Below, one piece after another: positions 1-8,922 of a stretch of DNA of 34,000 nucleotides. Under the pieces are notes generated by a model, which made no database searches, had not been told where the DNA came from, and saw only the letters and a program-made list of their open reading frames with translations. The stretch covers positions 1 through 34,000 of the forward strand of contig CAMCMU010000050.1 in NCBI GenBank assembly GCA_945876035.1, in the 5' to 3' direction. Each line of letters opens with the position of its first letter. Within the stretch, counting starts at the first letter, position 1. This stretch comes from Schlesneria paludicola DSM 18645. GTDB lineage: Bacteria; Planctomycetota; Planctomycetia; Planctomycetales; Planctomycetaceae. The position numbers and the translations under genes are program-made.

Positions 1-149
1 GCGCTGCCCAGACCCCGACATCACCGCTGAACAACCCTTGGGGAGGGGGAACCTCCGCGCAGACCCCAACCTCCAAGACTCCCCACCAGTCTCCATGCGC
101 TGCGCACACGAAAAAACCGGCCACTGAACCAATGCATGAATAATGCGGG

Positions 150-1158
150 CTAGTCAGGTAAGACTGGTGGCGACGTGCTCGGAGAAGTATGACCGCTCAA
201 CCCTTCCCGGAGAAAGGCCACCAAATCGGCTTGCTCATCGGCGGTCAACTGCAGGGGTACCATGTCGACGTCAAGTTGCGGATGCGGAGTCCCTCCCTTG
301 TTGTAGTGCGCAACGACCTCTTCTAACGTCACCATGCTCCCATCGTGCATTTAGGGAGCGGAAAGCTTTATGTCGCGTAACGAGGGTGTTTTAAACGCGG
401 CCGTATCCTTGATCTCACCAGTGATAATCGATCGGCCTCGATCATGGGTGGCCAGTCCAATATTGTGAAACTGATCGTTGGTAAAATTCGGCGGTGGATG
501 ACACTCCTTGCAATTCGCTTTGAAAAAATACAGTCGCATTCCTCGCATCGCCTCTTTCGACATCCCGTTGTTATCGTCGCCGATCTGATATCGATCAAAC
601 GGGGCATCACCGGACAGGAGCGTTCGTTCGTAGGCCGCGATGGCCTTGACCAATCCTTCTGCCGTTGCCCCGGTATTGTAAATTCGACGGAACTGGGCCC
701 GGTATCCCTCAACCGTGTTCAGCCTCGCGACGGCTTGGGTGAGTGGCATATTCATTTCCCCGGGGGCCTGCAAAGGCCAGAGGACTTGTTGTTCGAGGCT
801 CCTCGTTCGCTCATCCCAAAATTGAGTCTTTTGAAAGGCCACATTGATTAGCGTCGGCGTGTGACGTTCGGTTTTCTGGCCATCGACGCCGTCTGAAAAA
901 GCGTCGGCTCCGCCAAATCCTCGCTTCGGATCGTGGCACGTCGCACAAGAAACACGACCATCTGACGAAAGTCACGGGTCGAAAAACAATTGTTCACCGA
1001 GTGCGAGTTTTTCAGGAGTCGGCGGATTGTCTTCGGAAAATTTTATCTCGGGGAGCCCAAGAAATTCATCGCAAACGGCCATCGAAGCGAGGCTGACGAA
1101 TAAGAGAAAACTGATCACGGACAGACACAAAGATCCACCCCCTCGATTGTGTTCGCAT
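150..1158 (-). pseudogene. Broken di-haem cytochrome c peroxidase (MauG/CcpA family)
   Basis: On the minus strand one frame reads as a nearly complete bacterial di-haem peroxidase of about 335 codons. It has a signal-peptide-like start, then a 'P.PEKLALGEQLFFDP' entry, a first haem motif CATCH (933-947), a second haem motif CKECH (498-512), and the family's 'TPSLRDI..SAP.MHDGSM.TLEEVV.HYN.GG' ending. Two in-frame stops interrupt it. TGA at 972-974 sits where the family has Arg in 'FDPRLS', so a single CGA-to-TGA change would explain it. TAA at 351-353 replaces the Tyr of 'AP-Y-MHDGS'. The best start, ATG at 1158 with AAAGGA upstream, is out of frame with the signal peptide by one base. Removing one C from the run at 1138-1142 joins them, which suggests a frameshift; a TTG start at 1130 would avoid this. 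Di-haem peroxidases reduce H2O2 in the periplasm. I infer the gene is dead or needs readthrough. Confidence 0.85.
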
Positions 1159-1565
1159 TTTGCGAATCCTTTGACCCTATGTATTCGGCAGGCTATTCGA
1201 GAACCGTATTTGCAGCAATATCATCAATATTTGGGATTGGCAGTGAGTTGTTTCAGCGGTTCGAGTTTTAGGCATCAAGAGTATGCACGGCGGAGCCTCC
1301 CCCCATTGGCGATGGTGAAGCCGTGGTTACTTCAGAAAACGTCCGACGATCATCGTGGATCACGAGTGTTCGCGTCTCACAAGCACTTAAATAGGGAGGG
1401 GGATCGGTGTCGCGTCTGACGGACCGACCGTGCACCATCTTGAAGGCCGAGTGTTGGTGAGGGACACAACGTCAAGGAATCCGGCCGCCGATCCGCCGTT
1501 TTCATGCCACCTCGGGTTGCCAATCAGGGACGCCATTTCGACTGTGGAGCCGTGGCGGACTGTTC
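1159..1565. other. Intergenic, no gene seen
   Basis: About 400 bases between the broken peroxidase and the membrane fusion protein gene, both on the minus strand. Short open frames on both strands have no recognisable motif. There is no strong hairpin with a T-run. Confidence 0.5.
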
Positions 1566-2978
1566 TCATTCGAAAATGACCCGCGGTTCGATGATTTTAA
1601 CTGCGTATGTCGATTGTTTCGCCAATTCTTCTCCGAGGGTTCGCTCAGCGGATGAGTTGACCAATGCCCCCTCAAATAACGTATCATGGTTTGTCAGAAC
1701 AACTCGGTCCCCACTCTCCAGTCCACCATCGATCAGAGCCAATCCGTGGAGCGTTCGCCGGATTTTGACCGTGCGTTGTGAAACGATTCCATCACGCTCG
1801 ACAAAGGCCTTTCCGTTCAGAACGGCATCACGCGGTACCGCCAAGATTTGCTTCAAAATCGGCCCATTCACCCGTGCATGAACAAATGTCCCGGGCAGTA
1901 ACGGTGTGTCTTGAGTCGAATTGTCGACCAAAACATAGACCGTTGCTGTTCGAGTCTGCTCGTCCGCTTTGGGCGAAACGCGGACGACGTGGCCTGTCCA
2001 GCGAGGATTCGCTGTTTCGTTTTCTGCTAGTTCGACTGACGAGTATTGTTTTTCAAACACGTTGGGAAGCAGTTTCGCGTAATCCTCGAGCGTCACGGAA
2101 AGAGCGACCTCGACCTGCATGGATGAGGTGATTGTCAATAATGGCTCGCCGACGCGAACATACTGACCTCGCTCAACGTTCACCAAACTGAGAACACCGT
2201 CGAATGGAGGCCTGATAAGAGTCTTCGTCAGTTCGAGCAAACTGATTTCCAGGTCGGTGGCATGACTCTCCATGCGTTGCTTCGTTTGCTCACGGCGGAA
2301 TGGAAACAAGTCGCGTTCATTATTGCTCTGGATTTTGGCCTTTTCATACTGCCTCAATTCCATTTGAGCTCGACGCAGATCGCTGTCGGTCGAAATTTGT
2401 TTTTCACGAAGTTGCGCGATCTTTTGATACTCACGAACCGTGTCCTCCCAATCCGCAACTATTTTTTCGTAGACTCGCTTGAGATTTCCCTCTTCCTGCT
2501 CAATTTTTCTGAGTTCGGCCTGATCCTCCTCCAAATGGTGACGAGCGGCTTCGACTCGTAGTGTGTATGACCGTGGGTCTATTCTGAGTAACAAGTCGCC
2601 ATTGCTGCGATTCTCTTCGGCCCCGGCGTCGTGCTTTCTGTCGGACGACACGACATGAATCCCGACCTTCAGGTGCGGATGGATCTCCGTGATCTCTCCA
2701 GCCAGTTGAGCAGAAACGACAACTTCTTTTTCGGGTTTCGCGGTTCCGAACGCGTGAACGATCTCCTGCAAATCGATGGGCTTCAGTGAAATGATTTCGA
2801 CGCTGTACTGGCGATTCGAGGGAGTTGCCCGATCCGGCGGTTTGCGCAGGAGCGACAGGCCGTAGCTTGCTGCCGCTCCTGCGGTCAGGACCAGTGCAGA
2901 AAGCAAAACCGACATAAAAATTCGGTATTTTTCTTCCGATTTGTTGTACGTCACGAAGCGTCCCTGAATTTGTGTCAC
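1566..2978 (-). CDS. HlyD/AcrA-type membrane fusion (periplasmic adaptor) protein
   Basis: A protein of 470 residues. One membrane-spanning or uncleaved signal segment lies at about residues 22-42. It is followed by the first half of a biotinyl-lipoyl-like domain ('VVVSAQLAGEITEIHPHLKVG'), a long highly charged coiled-coil hairpin (about 140-245), the returning lipoyl half ('IRPPFDGVLSLVNVERGQYV'), a beta-barrel section, and a membrane-proximal domain ending in 'AVPRDAVLNG..FV'. This is the normal domain order of adaptors that connect an inner-membrane RND or ABC pump to an outer-membrane channel. The annotated start is GTG with no clear Shine-Dalgarno; an ATG at residue 22 (position 2915) is an alternative just before the hydrophobic stretch. 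No pump or outer-membrane factor lies next to it in this window, so the substrate cannot be inferred. It stands alone, with large gaps on both sides. Confidence 0.88.
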   Translation of the reverse strand: MTQIQGRFVTYNKSEEKYRIFMSVLLSALVLTAGAAASYGLSLLRKPPDRATPSNRQYSVEIISLKPIDLQEIVHAFGTAKPEKEVVVSAQLAGEITEIHPHLKVGIHVVSSDRKHDAGAEENRSNGDLLLRIDPRSYTLRVEAARHHLEEDQAELRKIEQEEGNLKRVYEKIVADWEDTVREYQKIAQLREKQISTDSDLRRAQMELRQYEKAKIQSNNERDLFPFRREQTKQRMESHATDLEISLLELTKTLIRPPFDGVLSLVNVERGQYVRVGEPLLTITSSMQVEVALSVTLEDYAKLLPNVFEKQYSSVELAENETANPRWTGHVVRVSPKADEQTRTATVYVLVDNSTQDTPLLPGTFVHARVNGPILKQILAVPRDAVLNGKAFVERDGIVSQRTVKIRRTLHGLALIDGGLESGDRVVLTNHDTLFEGALVNSSAERTLGEELAKQSTYAVKIIEPRVIFE

Positions 2979-3908
2979 CGCTCAAACAAACTATACTTCC
3001 GCCAGCGAGCGGAGCAAAGTCCTCAGTCTTGCGGTTGGTTCTAGGATAGCGCATCCAATCGTGACGCGGCAAAAATACGGCGGTGCTCGAGGGTCTTTTC
3101 CAATTACGTTCTTTTTGAGGGGGGAATTGGACAAACCGACAGTGGCCCGAACGTACAATACCGGTCAAGTCTCTATATTCTCAGAGAAAAAAGACTCAGA
3201 TTTATTCAACGCTGACGATTCCAACAACCATAACCTTCGGAAGTCGCCTACGGTGATGATAGGGATCACCCTTACCGTTCTCCAATGATTATCTGTTCCA
3301 ACGTCTGATGTTTATCACAAATATTTCAACGAGACTCCGTTTCGCCGGCTGATGAAAGCGGCCCACAGGGATGGCAAATTTCCCGTTGAGCGGCAATAAA
3401 CATACGGCCTTCTTGATGTTATCGACTCGGCGCCCCCCCTCCTTTTTGACCCGCGGTGATCGGAAAGCACTCCGAAATAAATTCGAAGTCCCTGGGTGGT
3501 GTGTTTGTTGCAGAGAGCGACTGTGCTTTGCGTCTGTGTCGGGTGGTCTCACAGAATTGTGGAAGACTTTGAGGTGGAGTCGATCCGACCGCCTCGAACG
3601 ATGATGTGTCCGCGACATGGCGAAATGTTGCGGACACATCTGAATTCCAAGGAAATACAAGATTCCATCCCGCTCTCCCTTTTTTTTTTTTCGAGCCGAG
3701 TTCGGACTTTGGCCCGTATCGCGTGGCTTATTGATTCTCCCGTTTTACTTTCTAATTCCGTATCATCGTCTGTTGATTCAACAAGGAAGCGGCCTCGTGG
3801 TGCTGGCCGTCATTAACGCCAGAGACTCCATTCCGCAGATTCATGCACAGTGTGGTCACTGCCGCCGAACGGTGAAAAGGTGGTTATGTTCTTCCACGGA
3901 AAGGCGTC
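2979..3908. other. Large intergenic region with a strong dyad
   Basis: About 930 bases separate the divergent adaptor gene (-) and the small membrane protein gene (+). No reading frame here has recognisable protein features. It holds a 16-bp inverted repeat (3603-3640, listed separately), a smaller perfect one (GGTGAT at 3252-3257 with ATCACC at 3265-3270), and a run of 12 T at 3680-3691. Confidence 0.5.
3603..3640. repeat. Strong inverted repeat (16-bp stem, 6-nt loop)
   Basis: Left arm 3603-3618 begins GATGTGTCCGC and right arm 3625-3640 ends GCGGACACATC. Fifteen of 16 positions are Watson-Crick, and the remaining one is a G-T (G-U in RNA) pair. The loop is GGCGAA. It does not sit directly before a T-run on either strand, so it is not a classical terminator. 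The 12-T run starts about 40 bases downstream on the plus strand. It could be an operator, an RNA structural element or a dispersed repeat. Confidence 0.8.
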
Positions 3909-3917
3909 TTGCTCAAT

Positions 3918-4382
3918 ATGCCAATTCAAATGTCACCGGAGACACTACCGGCTTTGATTGTGGGATTCCTCTTGGTGGGATTTGGAATCGTCACTGCGAG
4001 GCTGCAAATTCGCTATCGTCGCGAATTAACACACGTTAGGGGGCACGACGATCTGACGAGAACTCACGCCGATCGACAACTTCGCCGGCGGTTACAAGTC
4101 GCGGTGATGCTTGGAATTGTCGGGATTCTGATCCCTGTGGGCGACCAACTTTCGGAATTCTTTCGGGTGCGACCGCTGCTATTTTTTGTTTACTGGTGCT
4201 TTGTTTTGTTCTTAGTGGGTTGGACGGTCCTGATGGCCATGGGTGACTGGATCTCTTCCTCGGCATACCTCGCACTGGCCAACATCGAACTTCGCCTTGA
4301 ACGCCGTCAGTTAGAAGAGGACGTTCGCCGATACCACAGCAACCAAAATGGCTCTCCCCCTCAGAAATCCGAAGAGGCTTGA
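3918..4382 (+). CDS. Small three-helix membrane protein, unknown function
   Basis: About 154 residues from the ATG at 3918. A TTG at 3909 in the same frame lies 4 bases after AAAGG, while the ATG lies 13 bases after it; neither spacing is ideal, so the start is uncertain. There are three hydrophobic segments: the first just after the N-terminus ('LPALIVGFLLVGFGIVTA'), a second at about residues 60-75 ('VAVMLGIVGILIPVG'), and a third at about 86-107 ('LLFFVYWCFVLFLVGWTVLMAM'). A charged, probably helical loop rich in Arg lies between the first two. The C-terminal tail is charged and helix-prone ('LRLERRQLEEDVRRY'). The fold is that of a small integral membrane protein; I recognise no characterised family. 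It is the first gene on the plus strand after a long divergent gap, and truD follows about 340 bases later. Confidence 0.7.
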   Translation: MPIQMSPETLPALIVGFLLVGFGIVTARLQIRYRRELTHVRGHDDLTRTHADRQLRRRLQVAVMLGIVGILIPVGDQLSEFFRVRPLLFFVYWCFVLFLVGWTVLMAMGDWISSSAYLALANIELRLERRQLEEDVRRYHSNQNGSPPQKSEEA

Positions 4383-4726
4383 GCAGGTTTGCCGCTTTGA
4401 CGATTTGATCGCGTGACAACGACACAGCCACAAGGACTTCGTCTGCCCGAGGAAACTGAGTTGGCGAAATTCTGAACGCGGTAAACGTGAGTATCGTTCG
4501 AGCAAACAATCCTGAGCAGGTGAGAACAAGTGTGCCACTCGGAGAGGAACTCTCCTTTTTTGAGTTGTTCATTGCGACGGCGTTTTTTTGATCCACCGAA
4601 TAATGTTCGTCTGTGTTCCTTTCAGGTCTTAAACGTCGGGGAACGATGTCGACGAGGTGTCAGCGGCCAACCCACAACCAATCGTGCTGACTTTCAACAT
4701 TCCTCCTCCCCTGATACGTTGCAGAG
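4383..4726. other. Intergenic, no gene seen
   Basis: About 340 bases between the small membrane protein and truD. Antisense open frames cross it, but they run through the coding sequence of the membrane protein gene and show no protein features. Confidence 0.5.
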
Positions 4727-5908
4727 ATGAAACTCAAAAGCCTTCCCGATGACTTCGAGGTTGAAGAACTCAGTGACTTTCCGTTGCGAGGTGGTTCGTA
4801 TGCGGTGTACCTGCTCACGAAGAAGTCGCTCGGCACTCCCGAAGCCATCACCGCTGTTGCTGGGCGATGGAATATCCCACGCCGAGCGATCAGCTATGGT
4901 GGAATGAAAGACAAGCATGCCATCACACGGCAGTGGGTCACAATTCATCGCGGGCCGAGACACGATCTGAAACAGGAGCATTTTGCTCTGACGTATCAAG
5001 GGCAGGCAGATCGGGCGTTCGGCCCACACGATATCAGAGCCAATCGATTCCACATCGTTATGCGGAATCTGACCGCGGAACCCGCCGAACGGATCGTCGC
5101 TTTGCGAGACACTCTCGCCCGGGACGGTGTTCCAAACTATTTTGACGATCAGCGTTTTGGCTCACTCGGCGCCTCGGGGGAGTTCATTGCAAAGCCATGG
5201 TGCCTGGGAGACTACGAACGTGCCTTGTGGCTCGCATTGGCCGAGCATAATCCTCACGATCGACCCGGTGATCGGGCAGAGAAGGAAACGATCCGCGAAC
5301 TCTGGGGAAAGTGGATCGAGTGCAAGGCCGCTTTGCCCAAGTCGTCTCGACGGAGTATCGTCACGTATCTGTGTGACCATCCGCTTCGGTTTCGCGAGGC
5401 GTTGGCTCTGATGCGCCAAGACATGCGAAGCCTGTGGCTCGCTGCTTTTCAGAGCGACCTATGGAATTTGATTCTTTCCTCTTGGCTGCAACAGCAGATC
5501 GATTCCAAGCGACTGATCGGAGTACATCTTGCCACGGCCAACGTTCCCTTTTTTTCCGAGTTGACCGATGCGGAACGAGCCACGCTGACCGAGCCTTTGC
5601 TACCACTTCCATCTGCTCGGCTGCACCTTGAGCCAGGTCCATTACTGACACTCTATGAACAAGTTCTTGCCGATGAGGGGTTATCTCTGCGCGAACTGCG
5701 CGTGAAATATCCGCGAGATGCCTTTTTTTCCAAGGGTGAACGTTCGGCCCTTCTGCTTCCGCGTGAGTTGCGAATTCATTCCGCCGATGATGATCTGTAT
5801 TCCGGCCGGCAACGCGTGACGTTACAGTTCGTACTGCCACGAGGATGCTATGCAACAATCTTGGTGAAACGACTGATGGCCGTCGTGAGTGACACGGCAA
5901 CGCCGTAA
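4727..5908 (+). CDS. truD: tRNA pseudouridine(13) synthase TruD
   Basis: A protein of 393 residues that starts, as the family does, with 'LPDDFEVEEL'. The catalytic motif is 'GGMKDKHAITRQ' at residues 58-69, in which Asp62 corresponds to the nucleophilic Asp of TruD. The downstream family signature 'NYFDDQRFGS' and the 'RANRFHIVMRNL' strand, which precedes the insertion (TRUD) domain, are also present. TruD converts U13 of certain tRNAs to pseudouridine in the cytoplasm. Length is in the family's range (about 350-400). The ATG at 4727 has only a weak upstream purine stretch (GCAGAG). The gene converges with the DUF255 gene, with only 40 bp between stop codons and no obvious hairpin terminator there. 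Confidence 0.93.
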   Translation: MKLKSLPDDFEVEELSDFPLRGGSYAVYLLTKKSLGTPEAITAVAGRWNIPRRAISYGGMKDKHAITRQWVTIHRGPRHDLKQEHFALTYQGQADRAFGPHDIRANRFHIVMRNLTAEPAERIVALRDTLARDGVPNYFDDQRFGSLGASGEFIAKPWCLGDYERALWLALAEHNPHDRPGDRAEKETIRELWGKWIECKAALPKSSRRSIVTYLCDHPLRFREALALMRQDMRSLWLAAFQSDLWNLILSSWLQQQIDSKRLIGVHLATANVPFFSELTDAERATLTEPLLPLPSARLHLEPGPLLTLYEQVLADEGLSLRELRVKYPRDAFFSKGERSALLLPRELRIHSADDDLYSGRQRVTLQFVLPRGCYATILVKRLMAVVSDTATP

Positions 5909-5948
5909 TCAGTCACGAAAGTAGGTTGACTAATCCTGCCCACAAAGC

Positions 5949-8147
5949 TTACAGATTACACAGGCCCTCTTCGATCTGACTGTCTCCGACGAGTGGTGCG
6001 TGGCATGCTCCCTGCCAGCACACATAGACCGTTGCGAGTCCCTGCTGTCCCGATTTCCCACTCAACATGGAACGAATCGTCGACGGCAACCGATCATCCG
6101 TGATGTCACCGTCGCGACAGTGAACCAGCTTGTTGGGAACAAAACGCTGGCGCAGTCGAAAGAGGATCGGAGGTGCCTTTGTCCGAGTTTGGAACTCGGC
6201 TTCCTGACGACGGGCATCGGGCTGGGAAGCTTGGTTCACGAAAACGATTTCGTGTGTCGGTCCGATCAGAAAATCGAGCGCGATCAGCGCCTGACCTGCT
6301 GCGTTGGGAATTCGAGCCAGTTGGCCGGACATCATTTCTAGGGTGGCAACCGCCTTGTCTTCGAGTTCCCTCCGACCGGTCAGCCGTGCCAGCGTGAGGA
6401 GCGCGGTTGCTGCCAAGCTGTTGCCCGAAGGCGTTGCGTTATCGTGGATTTCTTTGTTGCGCGCGATCAGAGTCTCATGATCTGCAGAGGTGTAGAAGAA
6501 ACCTCCTTGGGCATCGTCCCAAAACTGGGAAAGCATTCGCTCGGCAAGGCTCAATGCGGCATCGAGATACGTCGTATCGAATACGGCCTGATACAGATCG
6601 CAGAGCCCTGCAATCATGGCAGCGTAGTCATCGAGATACCCGTTAAATCGCGACTGTCCATCCTTGTAACTGTGTAGCAGCCGTCCCTCTGAAGTCTGCA
6701 TTTCTCGCAGCACAAAGTTCGCTGCGGCACATCCCGTTTCTGCGTACTTCGGCTCACCCAATACCGTGGCACCCATCGCCATGGCGCTTAGCATCAGACC
6801 GTTCCAGCTCGCAAGGACCTTTTCGTCTCGGCCTGGCCAAATGCGTTCGGAACGTTGGGCGAACAGCGTCTCGCGACAACGGATCAGAATTGACTCGAGA
6901 TCCGTCGGGGACAGCATTTCCGCTGCTGCCACGTCATCGTGAGGCCGAGGACAATTAAGAATATTTTTGTGTTCCCAGTTGCCATCCGTCGTGATGTCAT
7001 AGTATGTGCAAAAGATGCGGGCATCGGCCGGTTGAAGCAATGATTCGACTTCAGCCCTCGACCAGACGAAGAATTTCCCTTCCTCGCCCTCGCTGTCCGC
7101 ATCTTGCGTCGAATAAAATCCTCCTTGAGGATCTGTCATTTCACGCTGCACGTAGTCCAGAGTTTCACGAGCAACTCGGGCGAAATCCGCTCTGCCCGTG
7201 GCCTGATACCCTTCCAAATAGACCGGAATTAGCAAGGCGTTGTCATATAACATTTTTTCAAAATGTGGAGCCAGCCAGCGTTCGTCGGTCGAGTACCGCG
7301 CAAAGCCTCCACCGAGCTGATCGTAGATGCCGCCGCGAGCCATCTTATCCAGCGTGAGTGTGACGATATCTAACATCTCATCTGAGTACTGAGAGATCTG
7401 TGCGGAGAGCGGCGCATCGGAGGCCCGCCTCTGAGTGTCTGCAGGGATGCTCGCCGGTCCGAGTTCCGACCTCCGAGTGCTTCCAAACCGTTTCCAGCAT
7501 CTTAAGGCAACACGTAAATCCATCGAATGCGGAAACTTGGGGGCCGTACCGAATCCGCCGTGGACTCGATCCGCCGAACGAATCAAAGTACTCATCGCAT
7601 TTTTCAGGATCTCCTCGTTCAGCGCTGACGGTGAAACGATTGGCGAAGCGACTTGAACGACGTGACCCGTCAATTCCTCTGCCTGAGCAAGTACCGCTTG
7701 GCGACGATGCTGCCAAGCCTCGTGAACTCCGGCCAAAATCTCACGGAAGCCAGGTCGGCCCCATCGCGCCGACGGCGGCCAGTACGTTCCGCCGTAGAAC
7801 GGCTTCAATTCAGGAGTCAAAAACACCGACATCGGCCAACCGCCACCGCCTGTCATTGCCTGTACGGCCGACATGTAAACCTGATCCAGATCGGGTCGTT
7901 CCTCACGATCAACCTTGATGCAGACGTACCACTCGTTCATCAAACTGGCAATCTCGGCATTTTCAAAACTCTCGTGCTCCATCACATGGCACCAGTGACA
8001 CGCACTGTACCCGATGGAGAGAAAGATCGGCCGTTGGTCTCGCCGCGCAGTTTGAATCGCCGGATCACACCACGGCCACCAATCCACAGGATTCCGGGCA
8101 TGTTGCAGCAGGTATGGGCTAGTTTCGTTGGCGAGTTTGTTGGGCAT
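5949..8147 (-). CDS. DUF255 thioredoxin-fold protein, YyaL/SPATA20 family
   Basis: A protein of 732 residues. The N-terminus '[22 protein letters not shown]' and the block '[24 protein letters not shown]' are hallmarks of the DUF255 family. The thioredoxin-like CxxC is Cys50-His-Trp-Cys53. The following '[16 protein letters not shown]' and '[26 protein letters not shown]' blocks match the same domain. The remainder is the (alpha/alpha)6-barrel, glycosidase-like part, with '[33 protein letters not shown]' and '[16 protein letters not shown]'. A poorly conserved, Ser/Arg-rich insertion follows about residue 215, between the '[14 protein letters not shown]' block and 'YSDEMLDIV'. The biochemical role of the family is not established; redox or sugar-related functions have been suggested. 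Length fits (about 650-750). The ATG has no visible Shine-Dalgarno. Upstream lies a 775-bp gap. Confidence 0.92.
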   Translation of the reverse strand: MPNKLANETSPYLLQHARNPVDWWPWCDPAIQTARRDQRPIFLSIGYSACHWCHVMEHESFENAEIASLMNEWYVCIKVDREERPDLDQVYMSAVQAMTGGGGWPMSVFLTPELKPFYGGTYWPPSARWGRPGFREILAGVHEAWQHRRQAVLAQAEELTGHVVQVASPIVSPSALNEEILKNAMSTLIRSADRVHGGFGTAPKFPHSMDLRVALRCWKRFGSTRRSELGPASIPADTQRRASDAPLSAQISQYSDEMLDIVTLTLDKMARGGIYDQLGGGFARYSTDERWLAPHFEKMLYDNALLIPVYLEGYQATGRADFARVARETLDYVQREMTDPQGGFYSTQDADSEGEEGKFFVWSRAEVESLLQPADARIFCTYYDITTDGNWEHKNILNCPRPHDDVAAAEMLSPTDLESILIRCRETLFAQRSERIWPGRDEKVLASWNGLMLSAMAMGATVLGEPKYAETGCAAANFVLREMQTSEGRLLHSYKDGQSRFNGYLDDYAAMIAGLCDLYQAVFDTTYLDAALSLAERMLSQFWDDAQGGFFYTSADHETLIARNKEIHDNATPSGNSLAATALLTLARLTGRRELEDKAVATLEMMSGQLARIPNAAGQALIALDFLIGPTHEIVFVNQASQPDARRQEAEFQTRTKAPPILFRLRQRFVPNKLVHCRDGDITDDRLPSTIRSMLSGKSGQQGLATVYVCWQGACHAPLVGDSQIEEGLCNL

Positions 8148-8922
8148 GGGATGTTGTTGGATTTTGAAGTGGAAGGAAAGTTCGTCGTCTGCGGCTCATT
8201 CGGGATTGACGTTCGAGTCGACATGGCGTGACTAGGTCAAGGGCTTATCTTTAAAGGACACGTTCAGAGAAGTGATCGACGCCAACGCTCCAGCAAACGG
8301 CTTTCTCTGTTTTGTGACGTCGGTCACGTATCGCACTGCACGGAGATCAGATCGAAGGACTGCGGACCGAAACACGCCAATTCGTCCGAGCACTCATCGC
8401 CTTCGATTCGCTCTCGTTAAAATGCGAACTCCCCGGATGTCTCCATTCCGCCTCCTCCTGAGCGGGCCAAGCAGATGCAAACGACCGATTCTGGGACTAG
8501 ATCATTGCCTCGACATCGATGAGAGACTGGCGTTGGAATGCCTTGCCTGATCTCCATGACTAAGGGTCCGTCGCGATGCGCAGTTCGCCATACAGAAATC
8601 CGTTCCTGCTCGTCCGAAGTGTTCTGTCTCTTCTCCAAGTCGCAGCCATCACCACCCCTCGCGTTTTCAGATCCGCCTTCAGCGAATTAAACACTTGGAC
8701 GCCATTCATCCGAGTGGCATTGGAGGCCGGTTCGAATTCATTCATTTCTGCTCACCCCGCCTGTCACGTGACGACATCACACCCTAGACCGGTCAAACGC
8801 GGATTCAAAAACTGCGTCGGAAGCCGGCGCGATCGTGATCCGGCCTAAAAGAATCAAAAGAGACAGCATGCGGGAAAATGAGTTTGCCTCCAAGGTGTGG
8901 AGTATCGGCGGCTGATGTTACG
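8148..8922. other. Intergenic, no supported gene
   Basis: About 775 bases between two minus-strand genes. Several 60-90 residue open frames exist on both strands. They overlap each other, start without ribosome binding sites and show no recognisable motif, so I call none of them. Promoters of the DUF255 gene must lie here, but none stands out. Confidence 0.45.

Noticed and set aside
4036-4596. A 186-codon minus-strand open frame
   Set aside because: It overlaps the small membrane protein gene, which has clear transmembrane segments in the plus frame; the minus product is featureless.
5909-5948. Bidirectional terminator between truD and the DUF255 gene
   Set aside because: The 40-bp gap has no inverted repeat of useful length.
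7400-7918. A 172-codon plus-strand open frame
   Set aside because: It is antisense to the DUF255 gene in a region of well-conserved family motifs.
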